From: Hyunsoonleella jejuensis
GTDB lineage: Bacteria; Bacteroidota; Bacteroidia; Flavobacteriales; Flavobacteriaceae
DNA length: 64,000 nucleotides
Direction: 5' to 3'
Assembly: GCF_900111025.1 (NCBI RefSeq)
Contig: NZ_FOFN01000005.1
Location: 1 to 64,000 of the forward strand
Part shown: positions 1 through 9,088 of the stretch, one piece after another
Layout: the number at the start of each line of letters is the position of its first letter
Position numbering within the stretch: position 1 is the stretch's first letter
The notes under the pieces: model-generated
Told to the model about the DNA's origin: nothing
What the model saw: only the letters and a program-made list of their open reading frames with translations
Databases searched by the model: none
Translations under genes and position numbers: made by a program

Positions 1-105
1 CTCCCGAACGGCGGGGACCACAAAAAAAAACTGGAACGCTGCGCAGAAAGATATAGCGGAGAGCCCGACCCCGAAACCAAGGAGGGGGAACGCCCAAGTA
101 AAAAA
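1..105. repeat. GC-rich structured intergenic element (truncated by window edge)
   Basis: This stretch is far richer in G and C than the surrounding DNA and contains complementary arms: the run gaccccg at 67-73 can pair with ggggaa-type sequence at 84-90, and on the minus strand it reads GGGCGTTCCCC, an 11-nt loop, then GGGGTCGGGC. It begins directly after the stop codon of the minus-strand porin gene. I recall similar GGGCGTT...GGGTCGGGCT blocks as dispersed 3'-flanking elements in Flavobacteriia, but this is memory and not a search result. It could be a repetitive palindromic element, a small structured RNA or part of the porin transcript's 3' end. The left boundary is not visible. Confidence 0.45.
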
Positions 106-106
106 A

Positions 107-2149
107 TTACATAAAGAAATCCCAAACCAAACCAAATCGTATTGTAAAATCTCTGTAAGGATAGTTTGGTGCGGAGTAATAGTTGTAACCTGTGAACGCG
201 GAATTAAAATGTTCGGCTTTTAGATAGATACGCGTTTGACGAATTTTGGCATTGATGAAAAAATCTAACCTTGGAAACTCACCAAACTCCTTATCGTTTT
301 GAACAAAAAATTCTGCAAGAACAGGGTTATAACCATTCATGTAGTATTTAGTGAAGTAATTTAGTGTTACCCCAGTTTGCAAAAACATAGCTCTTTTAAA
401 AAGATCTGAACTGAAATAGAATGTATTTCTAGTTGTGAGTTCAGGAACGTTTAGCACATTATTGTCGTCTTGTACGTTTTGGTACAAAATTGTATTGTTT
501 AGGGCGAACTTACCAACTTTTATCTCATTCTCAAGTTTAACTCTTAAATAGTTAATGGTACCATCATTTTGGAACGCCTTAATTGCCTGAGGTACCTGAG
601 ACGTTTCATCTTGTTTGAAATAAACGTAATCAGATATAGTGGAATAATCTACAGTAAGATCTACCAACTGTTTGTACTTTATTTGAAATGCTAGTTGTTG
701 TGTTTCTATATTATTAAATCCATTTTGCCAATTAAAATTTTGATAATTGCTTTGATATAATAGCGTATTGAAGTTTGGCGCTTTAGAACTGTGGTTAATT
801 CTTACTTTGCCAAAAATATCGTCGGTTATGTTGTATGACGCTTCTCCAATTATATAATTACCCGTAAAATCGCCCACTAAATTTACACCTGCTTCACCCT
901 GAATATTGAATCCTTTATAAAACTTTCTGTATTTTCCACCGGCAGCATACATATTTCCTTTTAACCTATTGGTGATTGTTCCTTCATTAAGCACCACTAA
1001 TTTATTATAACCATAGTTATAATGAGTGTTACTTACGTTTATGCTAAAATCTCCCAATTCGTTATTAAGGTAACTGAGTTCAAATTGATTGTATAATTTT
1101 TCCAGTGTTGTGCGATCTCTTAAATTTGAACTTCTGAAGGCATCTCCAAAAATTGAGTTTTGCCTAGTCTGATCAAATTGAAATGACTTGTCTTCGAATG
1201 AAATGATATGGTGCAATGACAGTTTATATGTTGATGTAGAATCGGTTAAGGTTTTTGGTAACGCTTTTTTTACTACTTTATTTAGAATATTGTAACCATG
1301 ATCTAAATGAAAACGTTTCCCTTTGAGAATACTTTCTGCATTTTCAAAATTAGGATCAAAAATAGCCCTATCCAGAAAATCTGGATCTCCAGATTCAAAG
1401 TTCTCAATATCATCATCTTGCAACCCTCCATTTTCTTGATTTAACAAGTCTTGCATTACTATATGCCCTCTCATATAGTAGCGCTTATTTTTTGTTGTGT
1501 AATTTGTTGTAACTCTAAAATTACCTGTACTGGTTAAAATATGCTGGTATTGTCCTAAAGAGCGCATACCTTTATATGCAATTGAAAAATTAAATTGAGG
1601 GGACGTATTTATCGTAAAAAACGAATCGGCCAACTGCCCTTGTTCAAAGGCCGTTTTGTAAAACAGTTCAGTTAATGGTGTTGGTACTCGGTAGTAATTA
1701 ATGTCTTCAATTTCCATATAATTGAAATGTCTCGCCCTAGCCCCAAAACTTGGCAAAAGATTACTGTTCTCAAAATTATAGGTTAAACTATTATAGGTTT
1801 GCCCAAGGTTAGAAAACGGCATTAACCCAAAATTATCACGTCTTAAATAATTAAACTTATACTCTTTTTGAATAGTTAGCGTGGTATCAACAAAAGTAGT
1901 ATCGTTTTTATGAGAAATAATTAGATAATCTTGAATTTTAGCTTTTTTATCATTGTTATCTCCCTTGGTAAGCTTACCTAATAAGCTTTCTTTTCGCACT
2001 TCCTTTTCGGTTGTAATAGACGTACTATCTTTTACCTTAACAGCAGTAGAATCCGCATTCTTAACCGGTGGTTTTTGCTCTGGGTCGGTTTGAGAACGCC
2101 CCACCGAAGCCCATAGCACAAAAAATAAAACGAAAGCTAACTTCTGCAT
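107..2149 (-). CDS. putative outer-membrane porin (Bacteroidota putative-porin family)
   Basis: The 680-residue product starts with a signal peptide ending near residue 20 (GRSQ). A low-complexity charged stretch rich in K, D, S and T follows to about residue 70. The remainder has alternating aromatic and polar beta-strand texture and ends in an aromatic residue plus Met (WDFFM), as expected for an outer-membrane beta-barrel. Length and layout fit the putative-porin family common in Flavobacteriia; substrate is unknown. It is transcribed away from rnhB, with which it shares the 104-bp intergenic region. A GC-rich element lies immediately beyond its stop codon. The family call rests on overall similarity to known members and was not tested by a search. 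Confidence 0.75.
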   Translation of the reverse strand: MQKLAFVLFFVLWASVGRSQTDPEQKPPVKNADSTAVKVKDSTSITTEKEVRKESLLGKLTKGDNNDKKAKIQDYLIISHKNDTTFVDTTLTIQKEYKFNYLRRDNFGLMPFSNLGQTYNSLTYNFENSNLLPSFGARARHFNYMEIEDINYYRVPTPLTELFYKTAFEQGQLADSFFTINTSPQFNFSIAYKGMRSLGQYQHILTSTGNFRVTTNYTTKNKRYYMRGHIVMQDLLNQENGGLQDDDIENFESGDPDFLDRAIFDPNFENAESILKGKRFHLDHGYNILNKVVKKALPKTLTDSTSTYKLSLHHIISFEDKSFQFDQTRQNSIFGDAFRSSNLRDRTTLEKLYNQFELSYLNNELGDFSINVSNTHYNYGYNKLVVLNEGTITNRLKGNMYAAGGKYRKFYKGFNIQGEAGVNLVGDFTGNYIIGEASYNITDDIFGKVRINHSSKAPNFNTLLYQSNYQNFNWQNGFNNIETQQLAFQIKYKQLVDLTVDYSTISDYVYFKQDETSQVPQAIKAFQNDGTINYLRVKLENEIKVGKFALNNTILYQNVQDDNNVLNVPELTTRNTFYFSSDLFKRAMFLQTGVTLNYFTKYYMNGYNPVLAEFFVQNDKEFGEFPRLDFFINAKIRQTRIYLKAEHFNSAFTGYNYYSAPNYPYRDFTIRFGLVWDFFM

Positions 2150-2218
2150 AAAAAATTAAAAACGTTGCAAATGTAAATACAAAATATGATAACGCCGTAA
2201 AATGAAAAAATTATTTAG

Positions 2219-2249
2219 TTGATATATTAAATTATTCATAATACTTTTG
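2219..2249 (+). promoter_or_regulatory. putative Bacteroidota promoter for rnhB
   Basis: A TTG at 2219-2221 and a TAnnTTTG-type box (TACTTTTG) at 2242-2249 are 20 bp apart, matching the Bacteroidota -33/-7 arrangement. The box ends only four bases before the rnhB ATG at 2254, which implies a leaderless or nearly leaderless transcript. No other start codon near this position gives a better N-terminus. Confidence 0.5.
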
Positions 2250-2253
2250 ATTC

Positions 2254-2853
2254 ATGCTAAATTTTAAGCACACTAAATACACTTACGAGTGCGGTACTGA
2301 TGAAGCTGGTCGCGGTTGTTTAGCTGGTCCTGTTACTGCTGCTGCTGTAATTTTACCTGAGGATTTTACGAATGAAATTCTAAACGATTCTAAAAAGTTA
2401 AGTGAACTAAAGCGTGACGCCCTCAAACCCATAATAGAACGTGATGCCATGTGTTTTGGTGTTTCGCATGTTTTTCAAAAGGAAATTGACGCCATAAATA
2501 TTTTAAATGCTTCTATTTTAGCAATGCATAAGGCCATTGATAGATTGAATAAAACACCCGAGTTTATTATAGTTGATGGCAACAAATTTAAACCATACAA
2601 CAGTGTTCCGCACGAGACCATAATTAAAGGAGACGGTAAATATTTAAGTATTGCTGCAGCATCAGTGTTAGCAAAGACTTATCGTGATGCCTATATGAAT
2701 ACAATTCACGAAGAATATCCAATGTATAATTGGAAAAAAAACAAAGGCTACCCCACCAAAGAACATCGGGAGGCGATAAAAAAGTATGGCATTACCAAAT
2801 ACCACCGAAAATCTTTTAGATTATTACCCGAACAATTAAAGCTAGATTTATAA
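2254..2853 (+). CDS. rnhB: ribonuclease HII
   Basis: This enzyme cleaves the RNA strand of RNA-DNA hybrids, including single ribonucleotides misincorporated into DNA. The 199-residue length is normal for RNase HII. The catalytic GTDEAGRG motif spans residues 14-21 (acidic pair D16/E17), followed by VDGNKF around 107-112 (D108), KGDGK around 125-129 and the conserved [12 protein letters not shown] block around 136-146. The C-terminal GYPTKEH and KYHRKSF elements are also typical. It is a single cytosolic domain. The start is chosen because a promoter-like box ends four bases upstream and the conserved domain begins within 15 residues. It faces away from the porin gene and is followed by a lipoprotein gene. 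Confidence 0.97.
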   Translation: MLNFKHTKYTYECGTDEAGRGCLAGPVTAAAVILPEDFTNEILNDSKKLSELKRDALKPIIERDAMCFGVSHVFQKEIDAINILNASILAMHKAIDRLNKTPEFIIVDGNKFKPYNSVPHETIIKGDGKYLSIAAASVLAKTYRDAYMNTIHEEYPMYNWKKNKGYPTKEHREAIKKYGITKYHRKSFRLLPEQLKLDL

Positions 2854-2886
2854 GTTTCTATATTTTAGCAGAAATTTGATGACGCC

Positions 2887-5319
2887 ATGAGATTTTTTTT
2901 ATGTTCCCTCCTACTTTTTGTAGCATATAGCTGTGTAAACACAAAAAAGAAACGCCATCAACTGATTGACTTTGCTCCTATTGATAGCGAAGTCATTCTT
3001 AAAAGTTCAAATCTTGAAAGCCTAAAAAGTGCTGTTGCCAACAACACCTTTCTAAATACTCTTTCTGAAGCGAAAAGCTATAAAGATTTTAAAAGCGCAT
3101 TGCACCCTATTACAGAACTTAATATTGATAGCGAGGTTTTAATTTGCTTATCTAAAGTTGAACAAGACAGCCTAACATATACAGTAATCACCAAATTTTC
3201 AGAAACCTTATTTCAACCTGATTCCTTAAAAAATTACATTGAAGAACATCTTAAATACAAGTCTTACAACATCACAAAATCTACCCTTGAAGATCATGTG
3301 TTTTTTAGCACCATTATTGATAGCACATTTATTGTGTCGTCTTCAAAGGAAACCGTAGTTGCTGTCGTTAACGAGGAGCGCCAAAACCAATATCTTAAAA
3401 AATTATATGGTGTATCTAGTGATAATGAAACATTGTCTGTTTTGGTTCGAACAAAATCTAGTCTAGCTCCTTCATTTTTTATAGAGAAGAATTTAAAACC
3501 CAGCGAGCTCTGTGATTTTTTAACGCTAGACACTGAAATATCTCAAGCTGATATTTTGATTAATGGGATTGCAACATCGTTAGACACCTCAAAAAAGGTT
3601 ATTGATGTTTTTAAAAATACTGTACCACAAGAAAACCAAATACAGCGCATTACCCCAGGTAACAGTGACGGTTATTTAAGTTTTACATTTGATGATTTTC
3701 AGGTTTTTAATGAAAATTTAATGAAATTTCGCGGTAAAGACTCCATTGCCAAAAACAACGCTCTTTTCAATTCGATTATTGAAGTAGGCGTTATTTATGA
3801 AGACAAAAATCGTGCTATTATACTGAATTCCATTGACCCTATTGCCACACAAGACGGACTATTAGACGAACAAAACACTATAGATTCTTATAGGGATATT
3901 ACCATTTTTGAGTTTTCGAAATCTGGTATTTTTCAAGAAACATTTAACCCTTTAATTGACGATATTCCAGTTTCAAAATACTGTATTCTAGACAATTATT
4001 TTGTATTTACAGACTCTATGGAGCAACTTCAAAATATTATTGCCAACTACCAAAACAAAACGACGTTTGGCAGTAGAACCTACTTTAAGGAACTAACCGA
4101 AAAATTGAGTAGCGAAAGCTCTTTAATATTTGTTGCAAAACCTCAACTATTAGAAAATGTATTGGAGAGAAACTTAGGAAAAACCCCTAATATAAATCTA
4201 AAAGCATATAATCTTTTTGCAATACAATTTGTTTATGATGCTGATTTTGCTCACGTACACGGAGGTTTGATAAAGGGACGAAAAAAACGTATGCAACATT
4301 CGGTTTCAGAAAGTTTTGCGTTAAAATTAGATGCAGATATTTTAAATAATCCCCAGTTTGTTACCAATCATATCACCAAAGAAAAAGAGGTTGTGGTTCA
4401 GGATATTAATAACAATCTTTATTTAATATCCAATAAAGGAAAGGTGCTCTGGAAAAAGCGACTTAATGGCGATATACTTGGTGATATTTCGCAAATCGAT
4501 ATGTATAAAAACGGAAGACTACAATTAGCGTTTTCAACTAAGAACAGAGTTTATGTAATAGACCGTAAAGGCAGAGACGTGGCTCCGTTTCCCTTAAAAT
4601 TTAATGACGATATTACACAACCACTTTCGGTTTTTGATTATGACAAAAACAAAAAATATCGTATTTTGGTCACTCAAGGCAAAAACGTTTTGATGTATGA
4701 TGTACGTGGAAAATCTGTATCTGGCTTCACTTTTAAATCTGCTAGTAATGACATTATTAGTCAACCAAAACACTTTAGAATTGGTTCCAAAGATTATTTG
4801 GCCTTCAAAACAAAACGTAAACTTTATGTCTTAGACAGAACTGGAAGAACACGGGTTTCACCAAAATCTGAAAACACATTTTCTACAGAACCTATTTTTC
4901 TGTTTCAGGATAAATTTACCACAACAACTGAAGATGGACAACTCATTAGCATTGACACTAGAGGCAACGTAGCAAAAGTAAATTTAAATTTAAGCGCCCA
5001 ACACAATTTGGAGACCACCAGTAAAACGCAAGTTACTTTTCATGATAACAAATTAAGCATAAAAGGCAGAACCTTAGAGCTAGACTATGGTAACTATACC
5101 AGACCAGCTATTTTTTACATCAACGATAAAATTTATGTAACCATAACTGATCTGCAAGCAAAAAAAATCTACTTGTACGACAGTCAAGGAAAATCCATAC
5201 CTAATTTCCCTGTGTATGGTAACTCTGCCATTCAATTAGATAATGTTGATAGCGATAAAAACCTAGAGTTTGTTACAAAGGGTGACACCAACACCATAAT
5301 ACTATATAAGATTAACTAG
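2887..5319 (+). CDS. predicted lipoprotein with C-terminal beta-propeller-like repeats
   Basis: I do not recognise a named family with certainty. The 810-residue product has a short hydrophobic leader with a lipobox (AYSC, Cys16), predicting a lipid-anchored envelope protein. Residues about 20-470 resemble secreted proteins of the DUF3352 type, with alternating helical and strand segments. Residues about 490-810 contain repeats of the form 'NKGKVLWKK', 'DRKGRDVAPF', 'DVRGKSVSGF', 'DRTGRTRV' and 'DSQGKSIPNF', which look like blades of a PQQ/WD-type propeller. It starts 33 bp after rnhB and may be cotranscribed with it. Function is unknown. Confidence 0.7.
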   Translation: MRFFLCSLLLFVAYSCVNTKKKRHQLIDFAPIDSEVILKSSNLESLKSAVANNTFLNTLSEAKSYKDFKSALHPITELNIDSEVLICLSKVEQDSLTYTVITKFSETLFQPDSLKNYIEEHLKYKSYNITKSTLEDHVFFSTIIDSTFIVSSSKETVVAVVNEERQNQYLKKLYGVSSDNETLSVLVRTKSSLAPSFFIEKNLKPSELCDFLTLDTEISQADILINGIATSLDTSKKVIDVFKNTVPQENQIQRITPGNSDGYLSFTFDDFQVFNENLMKFRGKDSIAKNNALFNSIIEVGVIYEDKNRAIILNSIDPIATQDGLLDEQNTIDSYRDITIFEFSKSGIFQETFNPLIDDIPVSKYCILDNYFVFTDSMEQLQNIIANYQNKTTFGSRTYFKELTEKLSSESSLIFVAKPQLLENVLERNLGKTPNINLKAYNLFAIQFVYDADFAHVHGGLIKGRKKRMQHSVSESFALKLDADILNNPQFVTNHITKEKEVVVQDINNNLYLISNKGKVLWKKRLNGDILGDISQIDMYKNGRLQLAFSTKNRVYVIDRKGRDVAPFPLKFNDDITQPLSVFDYDKNKKYRILVTQGKNVLMYDVRGKSVSGFTFKSASNDIISQPKHFRIGSKDYLAFKTKRKLYVLDRTGRTRVSPKSENTFSTEPIFLFQDKFTTTTEDGQLISIDTRGNVAKVNLNLSAQHNLETTSKTQVTFHDNKLSIKGRTLELDYGNYTRPAIFYINDKIYVTITDLQAKKIYLYDSQGKSIPNFPVYGNSAIQLDNVDSDKNLEFVTKGDTNTIILYKIN

Positions 5320-5432
5320 TTTATTTACAGGCAGATAATTAACAACCAATTGTTGATTAATTTGTAAGAAGCCTTTTGTATCTAGAAAACTAATTTTTAT
5401 ATTTAGCACAGCTATTAATCAAACCTTTATCA

Positions 5433-5759
5433 ATGAAATTCCTAAAAAATGCTGAACGCATTCTACTTTTTGGAGTATTATTTCTGTTTCTAATTCCCAA
5501 TTTTGAAGCGCAGACCAAAAAGCTCAAACGTCCCAATAAGGGAGTTGGAGTTTCTAGCCTAGATAGATTTGTTGGAGAATCTTTTGATATTTACGATAAA
5601 GTTCACATGTATGATGGTTATGCGGAAGCAGGTACGGCACCTGAAGACAAGGATATTGATGTGCTCGAAGAGGCATTAGATGATTTAGAAGGTTTGAACT
5701 ATAGTGCACCTGACATTTTCAGTATAGGGGTTATTACACAAAAACATGCAAGTTGCTGA
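5433..5759 (+). CDS. small secreted protein, probably frameshifted at its C-terminus
   Basis: The 108-residue product has a signal peptide (cleavage near FEAQ, residue 27), then a basic segment (TKKLKRPNKG) and an acidic helical part (EDKDIDVLEEALDDLEG). It resembles small uncharacterised exported proteins of Flavobacteriaceae. The reading frame ends abruptly in QKHASC, while the alternative frame reached by adding one base in the five-A run at 5740-5744 continues as NMQVADNLILNG and stops at 5779-5781. That continuation reads more like a natural C-terminus. This could be a real mutation, a sequencing error in a homopolymer, or slippage. Its function is unknown. A strong terminator follows at 5854. 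Confidence 0.6.
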   Translation: MKFLKNAERILLFGVLFLFLIPNFEAQTKKLKRPNKGVGVSSLDRFVGESFDIYDKVHMYDGYAEAGTAPEDKDIDVLEEALDDLEGLNYSAPDIFSIGVITQKHASC

Positions 5760-5853
5760 TAATCTAATATTAAATGGATAAACACCTAAACAAAGAGGGA
5801 TGAATTTATTAAAATTTAATTTATAACCACCAAAATACAAGTCCTCGAATCTA

Positions 5854-5889
5854 GGCGTCAAAGTGCTTTTGCTTTGGCGCCTTTTTTTT
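5854..5889 (+). terminator. Rho-independent terminator
   Basis: The arm ggcgtcaaag (5854-5863) pairs with ctttggcgcc (5872-5881), with one G-T pair and an 8-nt loop, followed by eight T residues (5882-5889). It ends the small secreted-protein transcript before the nucleoid-associated protein gene. Confidence 0.88.
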
Positions 5890-5939
5890 GTCCAAATTTC
5901 AACTTAATTTAATACTATTGCAGTCATAACATTACATAT

Positions 5940-6989
5940 ATGATTTCAAGAAAAAACGCATCCATTTCAAAATTTATAATTCATAAGGTTGGTAATAAAT
6001 TTAACGATACCAAAAATGCTTTTTCGAACAAAACAGTTGATTTTGATGAAGCCAGCTACGATTTAATGCTGCCTTTTCTGTTAAAACCTTTTGGCAGCGC
6101 AGTGCAAAGCTACCGTTTTAATCATCACGCCAATATTTCCTTAAACGAAATAAACACTTATTCCACGCAACTATTTAACGATGAAGATGCCTTTGTTGAT
6201 ATTTCTAAGCATATTGTAATGCATCTGTATGAACAGTCCAATTCAGCAAATATAAAAACTGGCGATGTTTTGGTGGTCATGTTTGAGGGTATCGAATTTA
6301 GAGACATAACGACAAATGCAATTGGCATTTTTAAAATTGAAAATAAGGTGAATTTCTTTCAAACCTATTTAGAAAACAACAGTTATGACGTGTTGGTTCA
6401 AAAAGGCATTAGCTCTAAAAAAGTAGATAAAGGCTGCTTAATTTTAAATCAAAGCGATACCGAGGGAAATATTATTTTTAGTGTGGACAATAATAGTTAC
6501 GACGCACAATACTGGATAAATCATTTTTTAAATATTAAATATGCCGATGATGCCAATAGCCATACACAACAATATATTGAACTATGTAAGGACTTTTCAA
6601 CAGAGATTATAAAAGCCACGTATGGTGCCCAAGAACAAAATACATTTTTAGCTAAAACTATCGATTTCTTTAAAGAAAATGAAGTAGTAAATGTTGAACG
6701 TTTTAAAGAAGAACTATTTGAAGAAGATAGGCACAAACGCGAATTTGACACTTACAAAAAAGAATTTGAAGGTGAACAAAATCTAGTAATTAGAAATCAG
6801 TTTGATGTTGCCGAGGCAGTAGTTAACAAGGAAAAACGTAAGCTTAAAACAGACATTAAACTAGATACTAACATACAAATAAAACTCGATATTGATGCTC
6901 CAGATGCCTCAACGGAATACTTAGAACGCGGCTATGACGAGGAGAAAAAAATGCATTATTATAAAGTGTTCTTTAATGCTGAAAATTAA
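5940..6989 (+). CDS. nucleoid-associated protein, NdpA/YejK family
   Basis: The 349-residue product matches the 37-kDa nucleoid-associated protein family (NdpA/YejK type). Features seen are the N-terminal KFIIHKVGNK segment, the central HVMHLYEQSNS-like and VLVVMFEG blocks, the Y-W-x-x-x-F-L element around residue 185, and a C-terminal beta-rich part with charged residues (IKLDIDAPDA). No signal peptide or membrane segment is present, so it is cytosolic and DNA-associated by family. Its exact role in Bacteroidota is not established. It stands alone after a terminator and 70 bp before the polyphosphate kinase gene. Confidence 0.85.
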   Translation: MISRKNASISKFIIHKVGNKFNDTKNAFSNKTVDFDEASYDLMLPFLLKPFGSAVQSYRFNHHANISLNEINTYSTQLFNDEDAFVDISKHIVMHLYEQSNSANIKTGDVLVVMFEGIEFRDITTNAIGIFKIENKVNFFQTYLENNSYDVLVQKGISSKKVDKGCLILNQSDTEGNIIFSVDNNSYDAQYWINHFLNIKYADDANSHTQQYIELCKDFSTEIIKATYGAQEQNTFLAKTIDFFKENEVVNVERFKEELFEEDRHKREFDTYKKEFEGEQNLVIRNQFDVAEAVVNKEKRKLKTDIKLDTNIQIKLDIDAPDASTEYLERGYDEEKKMHYYKVFFNAEN

Positions 6990-7059
6990 TAAAATACCTG
7001 TTCTGTTAGCCGCATACCTTAACAATATTTTTTAACTTTGAGACACTAAAGCACATCGC

Positions 7060-7842
7060 ATGAGCAAATCTATATCTAACGAAGACTACGAAAAAGTATT
7101 AAAAGAATTACATACCGAACTCGTACATCTCCAAGAATGGGTTAAAAAGCAGGGTTTAAAAGTAGTAATTGTTTTTGAAGGACGAGACGCCTCGGGAAAA
7201 GGTGGTACTATAAAACGTTTTACAGAACCACTTAACCCAAGAGTCTGCAAAGTAGTAGCGTTAGGCGTGCCCACGGAAAAAGAAAAAACGCAATGGTACT
7301 TTCAACGTTATGTAGAACATTTACCTTCGGCAGGGCATATTGTATTATTTGACAGAAGTTGGTACAATCGTGCTGGTGTTGAAAAAGTAATGGGTTTCTG
7401 CACCGATGAGGAATACAGGGAATTTTTAAGGTCTTGCCCTGAATTTGAGCGGATGCTTGTACGTTCGGGCATTATACTATTAAAATACTGGTTTTCCGTT
7501 AGTGATGAGGAGCAGGAGAAACGATTTAAAAATAGAATTAAAAATCCACTGAAACGGTGGAAATTTAGCCCTATGGATTTAGAATCGCGTTCGCGATGGA
7601 TGGAATACTCTAAAGCAAAAGACAATATGTTTGCGCATACCGACACTAAGCAGGTGCCGTGGTATGTGGTTAACTCCGACAATAAAAAAAGAGCGCGCTT
7701 AAACTGCATTAGCCATGTCTTGAGTATGATTCCCTACGAAAAAATGGATATAAAACCCATAGAACTTCCTGAACTACCAGACTATGAAGGCTATGTACGT
7801 CCGCCAATGAATTATCAAACCTTTATCCCTGAGAAGTATTAG
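7060..7842 (+). CDS. ppk2: polyphosphate kinase 2 (PPK2 family)
   Basis: PPK2 enzymes transfer phosphate between polyphosphate and nucleotides, commonly phosphorylating ADP, GDP or AMP. The 260-residue protein has a Walker A motif GRDASGKGG at residues 41-49, a Walker B motif FDRSWYNRAGVE starting at 97, and a basic lid region with KNRIKNPLKRWKFSP around 156-170. This is the one-domain form. Which PPK2 class it belongs to, and so whether it prefers mono- or diphosphates, cannot be read safely from the motifs. A TAACTTTG promoter-type box lies at 7033-7040, 19 bp before the ATG. It converges with a minus-strand membrane-protein gene 12 bp further on. Confidence 0.93.
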   Translation: MSKSISNEDYEKVLKELHTELVHLQEWVKKQGLKVVIVFEGRDASGKGGTIKRFTEPLNPRVCKVVALGVPTEKEKTQWYFQRYVEHLPSAGHIVLFDRSWYNRAGVEKVMGFCTDEEYREFLRSCPEFERMLVRSGIILLKYWFSVSDEEQEKRFKNRIKNPLKRWKFSPMDLESRSRWMEYSKAKDNMFAHTDTKQVPWYVVNSDNKKRARLNCISHVLSMIPYEKMDIKPIELPELPDYEGYVRPPMNYQTFIPEKY

Positions 7843-7854
7843 CTTCAGAATGCC

Positions 7855-8355
7855 TTAGGATTCGTCCTGTTGTCCTTTAATATCCTCAATAGAATCAATA
7901 TACTCACGTTCTTTTTGACTTACAATTCGTTTATACAACGCACTTGTTTCAAGCGCTAAAAAAACACCTACCAACAAAATTAAAACGGTAATAGCAAGAG
8001 TAATTAAAATGCCACTGCCTAAATTTCTTTCAAGGCTAACATAGCTTATATAAATAAAGTAAAGAAAGTACAAACCAAAACAGAATAGCATTATTGAGAA
8101 CACCATATTGCCAATCCAAAATAATTTACCCTGAAGTTCTAGTTTTTCATTTTTTGTATTGTAGAACTTCATGGTTTTTATCTGGTAAACTATGCTTAGA
8201 ACACCGCCAAGAATAGCTGCCAGCAATAATAACATCTCGTATTCAAACTTAGTATTTTCTAAAATGAGAATACTATATGATACTACAATAACGAAAGCAA
8301 CAATAGCTGTGCTCAATACTAGTAACGTGATTTTAATGCCTTTTTTTAATTTCAT
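7855..8355 (-). CDS. four-helix membrane protein of unknown function
   Basis: I do not recognise a family. The 166-residue product has four hydrophobic segments, at about residues 7-32, 40-61, 81-108 and 115-140, with short polar connections and a charged C-terminal tail ending in DIKGQQDES. The tail is probably cytosolic. Its ATG overlaps the stop codon of lipB by four bases (ATGA at 8352-8355), so it is almost certainly translated from the lipB transcript. Nothing in the sequence links it to lipoate metabolism beyond this coupling. Confidence 0.8.
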   Translation of the reverse strand: MKLKKGIKITLLVLSTAIVAFVIVVSYSILILENTKFEYEMLLLLAAILGGVLSIVYQIKTMKFYNTKNEKLELQGKLFWIGNMVFSIMLFCFGLYFLYFIYISYVSLERNLGSGILITLAITVLILLVGVFLALETSALYKRIVSQKEREYIDSIEDIKGQQDES

Positions 8356-9059
8356 GAATTAACTAAAAACTCCGCCTCAAAAAGCTTTGAAAAATGTTTC
8401 AAAAGTTTTTCTTTTACCTCTTGTTCATTTACCTTTTCAACACCCAATTCAACATTTAAAGAGCTTACTGCTTTACCCCGAATACCACAGGGAATAATAT
8501 TATCGAAATACCCCAAATCTGCATTTACATTTAGTGCAAAACCGTGCATTGTAACCCAACGGCTTGCCCTTACACCCATAGCACAAATTTTACGGGCAAA
8601 AGGTGTACCTACGTCAAGCCAAACTCCAGTTTCTCCAGGACTTCTTTCTGATTTTAATCCATACTCCTCTAAAGTAAGAATTATCATTTCTTCTAAAAAA
8701 CGGAGATATTTGTGTATATCGGTAAAAAAGTTTTCTAAATCTAAAATAGGATAACCTACGATTTGCCCAGGGCCATGATAGGTAATATCACCTCCTCTAT
8801 TTATTTTATAAAATGTAGCTCCTTTAGCTTTAAGTTGATCTTCATTCAACAATAAATTTGACAAATTGCCGCTTTTACCAAGGGTATATACATGAGGATG
8901 TTCTACAAATAAGAAGTGATTTTGGGTTTCAAGGTTTGCATACTCCCTCCTATTTTTAACCTTGGTATCAACAATAGCTTTAAATAAGTCTTCTTGGTAA
9001 TCCCAAGTATCTTTGTAATCTTTAAAACCTAAATCTTGTAAGGCAACTTTTTTATTCAT
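8352..9059 (-). CDS. lipB: octanoyltransferase (lipoate biosynthesis)
   Basis: LipB moves the octanoyl group from acyl carrier protein onto lipoyl domains of 2-oxoacid dehydrogenases and the glycine cleavage system, the first step of lipoate synthesis. The conserved RGGDITYHGPGQIVGYPI block lies near residues 91-108. The block RKICAMGVRASRWVTMHGFA and the downstream PCGIRGKAV motif carry the catalytic Lys and Cys. The open frame extends three codons further upstream to a TTG, but the first ATG at 9059 gives the conserved start and leaves a promoter-type box (9066-9073) just outside the gene. The product is then 235 residues. It overlaps the next membrane-protein gene by four bases. Confidence 0.95.
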   Translation of the reverse strand: MNKKVALQDLGFKDYKDTWDYQEDLFKAIVDTKVKNRREYANLETQNHFLFVEHPHVYTLGKSGNLSNLLLNEDQLKAKGATFYKINRGGDITYHGPGQIVGYPILDLENFFTDIHKYLRFLEEMIILTLEEYGLKSERSPGETGVWLDVGTPFARKICAMGVRASRWVTMHGFALNVNADLGYFDNIIPCGIRGKAVSSLNVELGVEKVNEQEVKEKLLKHFSKLFEAEFLVNS

Positions 9060-9061
9060 AG

Positions 9062-9088
9062 AATGCAAAATTACGACAATTTTGCATT
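9062..9088. promoter_or_regulatory. perfect inverted repeat containing the lipB promoter box
   Basis: The arm aatgcaaaatt (9062-9072) is followed by acgac and then aattttgcatt (9078-9088): 11-bp perfect arms with a 5-nt loop. On the minus strand the left part contains TAATTTTG (9066-9073), a TAnnTTTG-type box seven bases before the lipB ATG. The repeat also begins directly after the stop codon of the YqaE-like gene. It has no T-run on either strand, so it is not a standard terminator. It could be an operator or an RNA hairpin at the lipB start. Confidence 0.5.

Noticed and set aside
3294-3533. 79-residue antisense frame in the lipoprotein gene
   Set aside because: It lies wholly inside a much better supported gene on the other strand and has no family or start signal.
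7308-7709. 133-residue frame antisense to the PPK2 gene
   Set aside because: The plus strand here encodes clear PPK2 motifs; the antisense frame is a composition shadow.
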